Assembly (NCBI GenBank): GCA_003574685.1
Contig: QOCQ01000015.1
Coordinates: 1-64,000 of the forward strand
Length of the DNA stretch: 64,000 nucleotides
Source: Rhodospirillaceae bacterium SYSU D60007
GTDB lineage: Bacteria > Pseudomonadota > Alphaproteobacteria > Reyranellales > Reyranellaceae
Reading direction: 5' to 3'
Positions 60,594 through 64,000 of the stretch are shown here, piece by piece (the stretch's first letter is position 1; each line of letters opens with the position of its first letter). Under the pieces are notes generated by a model. That model had not been told where the DNA came from and ran no database searches. It saw only the letters and a program-made list of their open reading frames with translations. The position numbers and the translations under genes are program-made.

Positions 60594-63385
60594 GGCCGGT
60601 CTCCCGGCTTGGCCTGCAGCGCTGCCCGCAGGCGGTGGGGCAGCACGGGCACGCGCGTCAGGCGCACGCCTGTGGCATGCGCGATGGCGCCGAGAATGGC
60701 CGGCGCGGTCGGCACCAGCCCCGGCTCGCCTACGCCCTTGGCGCCCGACGGACCCAGCGGCTCGCCATCCTCGATCAGGATCGTCTCGATCAGCGGCATG
60801 TCACCGGCGGTGGGTATCAGATAGTCGTGCAGGTTCTCGGTGCGGCCGGGCAGATATTCTTCCATCAGCGCCAGGCCCAGCCCCTGTGCGATTCCACCCT
60901 CGATCTGTCCCTCCACCTGCATGGGATTGATGGCGCGACCCACGTCATGTGCGGCGACGATGCGCAGCACCTTCGTCGTGCCGAGCTCGAGATCGACCTC
61001 GACCTCCGCCGTCTGCGCGGCGAAAGCATAGGTGGCGTAGGGAACACCCTGCCCGTCAGCGTCCAGCGGCGTGGTCGGCGGATCGAACGTGCCCTTGCCG
61101 ACGAGGACATTGCCGTCTGGATCGGCGGCCAATGCGGCAAGGTCGATCCGGCGCACGGTCTCACCGTCTGAGACCGTCAGAACGGCAGCATCCAGCGCCA
61201 GGGCTGCGTTGGTGCCTGCATTCGCCAGCCGGAGGATCTGACGGCGCAGGTCGGCGCCGGCCAGCTCGGCGGCCTTGCCCGAGACAAAGGTCTGGCGTGA
61301 AGCAGACGTCTTGCCGGCATCGGCTGTGCGATCCGTATCTCCAGCGACCAGCCGGAACTGCGCCATCGGCAGTCCCAGCGCATCGGCCGCGATCTGGATC
61401 ATGATGGTATTGCTGCCCTGGCCGATATCGACCGCGCCGTTATAGAGCGTCAGCGTCCCGTCGCGCCCGAGGCCAACGCGCATCGTCGAGGGATTGGACA
61501 TCGAGGTGTTGCCGATCCCGTACCACATGCAACCGATGCCAATGCCGCGCCGGCGATGCGTCGCTGCCTTCCGGGCCTGCGCATTGAACGCTGCGACGTG
61601 GCGCAGCGAGTCGCGCCAGCGTGGCCGCAGCGCCTCCAGGCAGGCCGCCAGCCCGGCGGAGTGATGCAGCACCTGGCCCGTGGCCGTGCGGTCACCGACA
61701 CGTAGGGCATTCCGATGGCGAAACTCCAGCCGATCCACACCGAGCTGCTCAGCCAGTGCATCCATCGCCGCCTCGTGCGCGATGGCAGCCTGCGGCACGC
61801 CAAATCCGCGGAAGGCCCCTGACGGCGGATTGTGGGTGAAGTACGCTGCCCCGCGGCTGCGCATGTTCGGCACGCGATACGGCCCCATCGCATGCACCGG
61901 CACGCGGTTGGCGACGGTCGGCCCCCAGGACGCGTAGGCGCCGGTATCGAAGACCGCATCGACATCGCACGCCGTGAGCCGCTCACCGACCGTGGCCGCG
62001 AAGCGGGCCTGGATGCGTGCGGGATGGCGCTTGGTCGTGGCGGCCATGCTTTCCGGCCGGGTGTAGATGCAGGCCACCGGCCTTCCCAGCCGCCATGCCG
62101 CCAGCGCTACCAGCGGCTGCACCGACAGATCCAGCTTGCCGCCGAAACCGCCGCCGCAGGCGGTGGGCACGATGCGCACCTGCTGCGGCTTCAGCCGCAT
62201 CACGCTCGCAACCTCATCGCGGTCCATGTAGGGCGTCTGCGTCGTGACGTGGATTTCCAGCCGGTCGCCCACGCGCCGTGCCCAGCCCGCTTCCGGTTCG
62301 ATGTAGGCATGCTCGACGAAGGGCGTCTCGACCGCGATTTCCGCGACAGCCTCCGCGTTTGCTAATGCCGCTTCAACATCACCGCAGCGCACCCCACCTT
62401 CCATCAGCAGGTTGCCCGGCCTGTCGTCCTGCACCAGCGCCGCGCCTGGTGCGCGTGCCTCATCGACGCCAGTAATCGGCGGCAGCATGGTCCACACAAT
62501 CGGGAGCACTTCGTCGGCGAGGCGCATCACGACCTCGCGGGTGCCGACCAGAGCCAGGACCGCTTCACCGCGATAGCGCACGATGCCATCCGCCAGCACG
62601 GGCTGGTCCTTGATGTCGGGGTAGATCCCGAAGCCGTTGAAAGGCACGTCCCGTGCCGTGAGGATTTGCTCCAGCCCGGGATGGGCGCGACGCACCGCCT
62701 CCAGATCGCCCAGCGCGAATCGGGCATGGGCGTGCGGCGAACGCACCACGCGCAGCCAAAGCGCGTCGTGCGGGATGGCATCGGCGCCATACGACTCCGT
62801 GCCCGCGACCTTGGCAATGCCATCGACGCGGATCGCACGCGCACCGACGGCCTGCCCCACAGGTGGCGAATCCACACCGGCCGAGGTGGCGGCCGCCAGG
62901 ACGGCATCGATGATCTTCTGGTAGCCGGTGCAACGGCAGAGCGTACCACCGATGGCGTCGAGCACTTCCGCGCGTGACGGACGTGCCGTCCGGCGCAGCA
63001 AGTCCGACGCCGACATCAGCATGCCGGGCGTGCAGATGCCGCACTGCGCCGCGCCGTGCGCCAGAAAAGCCTGCTGCAGTTTTGAGAGCGTACCGTCCTG
63101 CCTCAAGCCCTCGACGGTTTCGACGCTGCGGCCCTCCACCTGTCCCATCGGCGTAAGGCAAGCACACACCTGCCGGCCGTCGAGCAGAACGGTGCAGGCC
63201 CCGCAGTCGCCGGCATCGCAGCCGATTTTCGTGCCGGTGAGTCCCAGATCGTCGCGCAGCACCTGCGCCAGCCGCGTGAGCGGACTGGCCGCAACGGCGG
63301 CGGGTCGGCCGTTCACGATGAAGCGCACCGCGGCGTCTCCATCGATGGCCGCGTTCTGGCGGGCACCCGCATCAGGCGGTGTCAC
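60590..63385 (-). CDS. Fused [2Fe-2S] and molybdopterin-binding subunit of a xanthine dehydrogenase-family hydroxylase
   Basis: 931 residues. The N-terminal 165 residues bind two [2Fe-2S] clusters: Cys56, Cys61, Cys64, Cys74 and Cys115, Cys118, Cys150, Cys152. Residues about 180-931 are the molybdopterin-binding part, with GGGFGGKLDLSVQP around the cofactor, GKTSASRQTFVSGKA and the active-site glutamate in GVGEPGLVPTAP. It hydroxylates an aromatic N-heterocycle. Usually the two parts are separate subunits. The FAD subunit gene lies upstream, overlapping by 14 bases. Confidence 0.9.
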   Translation of the reverse strand: MTPPDAGARQNAAIDGDAAVRFIVNGRPAAVAASPLTRLAQVLRDDLGLTGTKIGCDAGDCGACTVLLDGRQVCACLTPMGQVEGRSVETVEGLRQDGTLSKLQQAFLAHGAAQCGICTPGMLMSASDLLRRTARPSRAEVLDAIGGTLCRCTGYQKIIDAVLAAATSAGVDSPPVGQAVGARAIRVDGIAKVAGTESYGADAIPHDALWLRVVRSPHAHARFALGDLEAVRRAHPGLEQILTARDVPFNGFGIYPDIKDQPVLADGIVRYRGEAVLALVGTREVVMRLADEVLPIVWTMLPPITGVDEARAPGAALVQDDRPGNLLMEGGVRCGDVEAALANAEAVAEIAVETPFVEHAYIEPEAGWARRVGDRLEIHVTTQTPYMDRDEVASVMRLKPQQVRIVPTACGGGFGGKLDLSVQPLVALAAWRLGRPVACIYTRPESMAATTKRHPARIQARFAATVGERLTACDVDAVFDTGAYASWGPTVANRVPVHAMGPYRVPNMRSRGAAYFTHNPPSGAFRGFGVPQAAIAHEAAMDALAEQLGVDRLEFRHRNALRVGDRTATGQVLHHSAGLAACLEALRPRWRDSLRHVAAFNAQARKAATHRRRGIGIGCMWYGIGNTSMSNPSTMRVGLGRDGTLTLYNGAVDIGQGSNTIMIQIAADALGLPMAQFRLVAGDTDRTADAGKTSASRQTFVSGKAAELAGADLRRQILRLANAGTNAALALDAAVLTVSDGETVRRIDLAALAADPDGNVLVGKGTFDPPTTPLDADGQGVPYATYAFAAQTAEVEVDLELGTTKVLRIVAAHDVGRAINPMQVEGQIEGGIAQGLGLALMEEYLPGRTENLHDYLIPTAGDMPLIETILIEDGEPLGPSGAKGVGEPGLVPTAPAILGAIAHATGVRLTRVPVLPHRLRAALQAKPGDRP

Positions 63386-64000
63386 GGTGCGACTCCACGA
63401 GCCGTGCGGCGAGCTCTTGCAGCAGACGCCGCGTCAAGGTCATCGCGCCATCGCGGCGATACGCGGCGCTGGCCCGCACGTCGTCAATCGGCCGCAGCGC
63501 CGAAAAATGCTGCGGCTCGACCGCATCCTGCGAATCGGACAGGTACCGGCCCAGCAGCGCCTGCTCCAAGCCGGGCAGACGCTGGGCGACCTCCGAGCAG
63601 GCACCGATGGCAATGTGCGCGGCTACAATCCGCCCTGCCGTGTCGGCTTCGATCACGCCGGCAGCCATGGCGATTGAAATCACGAGATAACGCCGTGCAC
63701 CGAGCTTCAGGAAATGTGTGGCAGCACGTGCCGAGCGTTGCGGCACCAGGATCGCGCTCACCAGCTCATCCGGCCGCGCCGCGGTACGCCGGTTACCGCG
63801 GATAAAGTCGGCAATGGGCAGCATCCGGGTCCCGGCGGCGCTGCGCAGCTCAAGGCGGGCATCCAGCGCCATCAGCACAGGCACGCTGTCGGCCGCGGGC
63901 GAGGCGTTGCACAGATTGCCGGCGACAGTAGCGGCGTTCTGGATCTGGGCACCGCCCACCTCGCGTGCCGCCAGCTTCAGCCCGTCGAACAGCGGCGGCA
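63372..64000 (-). CDS. FAD-binding subunit of the molybdenum hydroxylase (5' end outside window)
   Basis: Only the 3' part is present: the coding strand enters at the window edge with LPPLFDGLKLAAREVGG, then IQNAATVAGNLCNASPAADSVPVL, the FAD-binding signature of CoxM/HcrB-like subunits, and a C-terminal domain. It transfers electrons from the molybdenum centre to an acceptor. The start codon and FAD N-terminal domain lie outside the window. Confidence 0.88.
   Translation of the reverse strand, partial: PPLFDGLKLAAREVGGAQIQNAATVAGNLCNASPAADSVPVLMALDARLELRSAAGTRMLPIADFIRGNRRTAARPDELVSAILVPQRSARAATHFLKLGARRYLVISIAMAAGVIEADTAGRIVAAHIAIGACSEVAQRLPGLEQALLGRYLSDSQDAVEPQHFSALRPIDDVRASAAYRRDGAMTLTRRLLQELAARLVESHRDTA

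Overview
The window reads as chromosomal DNA from a GC-rich, metabolically versatile alphaproteobacterium (Rhizobiales/Rhodospirillales type). Pointers are the type II lumazine synthase (RibH2) behind an FMN riboswitch, an ihfB-lapA pair, a UPF0280 protein, Bug/TctABC and Liv-type uptake systems, and ATGA-overlapping operons. Most of the sequence is catabolic and redox accessory gene content.

1-14.7 kb: a TetR-controlled catabolic cluster. Two minus-strand blocks (epimerase, enolase-superfamily enzyme, two sugar-phosphate-isomerase-like TIM barrels, two Gfo/Idh/MocA dehydrogenases, a DapA-like aldolase, a DUF993 protein, GNAT and TetR) face a plus-strand TctC-TctB-TctA uptake operon. The same 16-bp palindrome, GTAAC-N6-GTTAC, lies at 4611-4626 and 11199-11214, in front of both blocks and of tctC. 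The last gene of the tct operon (14484-14702) is a 72-residue SelW-like selenoprotein that ordinary gene calling would miss because codon 11 is TGA.

14.7-24 kb: a flavocytochrome c (FccAB-like) group with a DUF4242 protein and a lipoate-ligase-like protein, a c-type cytochrome with a His-tailed EamA transporter, and a small more A/T-rich patch carrying an HTH/PIN toxin-antitoxin pair next to the 3' end of the tRNA-Sec gene.

24-33.5 kb: a selenocysteine/formate dehydrogenase locus: tRNA-Sec (selC), selB, selA, fdhE, fdhI, a 5'-truncated fdhB remnant, two crcB fluoride channel genes, a selD fused to an FAD oxidoreductase, and mobB. The formate dehydrogenase catalytic subunit and half of fdhB are absent, while the Sec machinery looks intact. 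The SelW-like gene is the only selenoprotein gene I can see in the window, so it may be one reason the machinery is kept.

33.5-49 kb: GrpB, a YbaY-domain secreted protein, FMN riboswitch-ribH2, then a hydantoinase/oxoprolinase (hyuA, hyuB) plus Liv ABC transporter cluster with DUF1185, amine/amino acid oxidase and ornithine cyclodeaminase-like genes, ending at lapA-ihfB.

49-64 kb: an orphan peptide-type binding protein, a PmtA/KsgA-like methyltransferase, DUF2817 and M20 peptidases, an M48 lipoprotein protease, TusA, Pgk, a NUDIX hydrolase, and a minus-strand cluster resembling N-heterocycle catabolism (nitronate monooxygenase-like, UPF0280, 6-hydroxynicotinate-reductase-like protein, fused [2Fe-2S]/molybdopterin hydroxylase and its FAD subunit, cut by the window end).

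Several families of long intergenic inverted repeats are scattered through the window. Two of them lie exactly between a solute-binding-protein gene and its permease genes.
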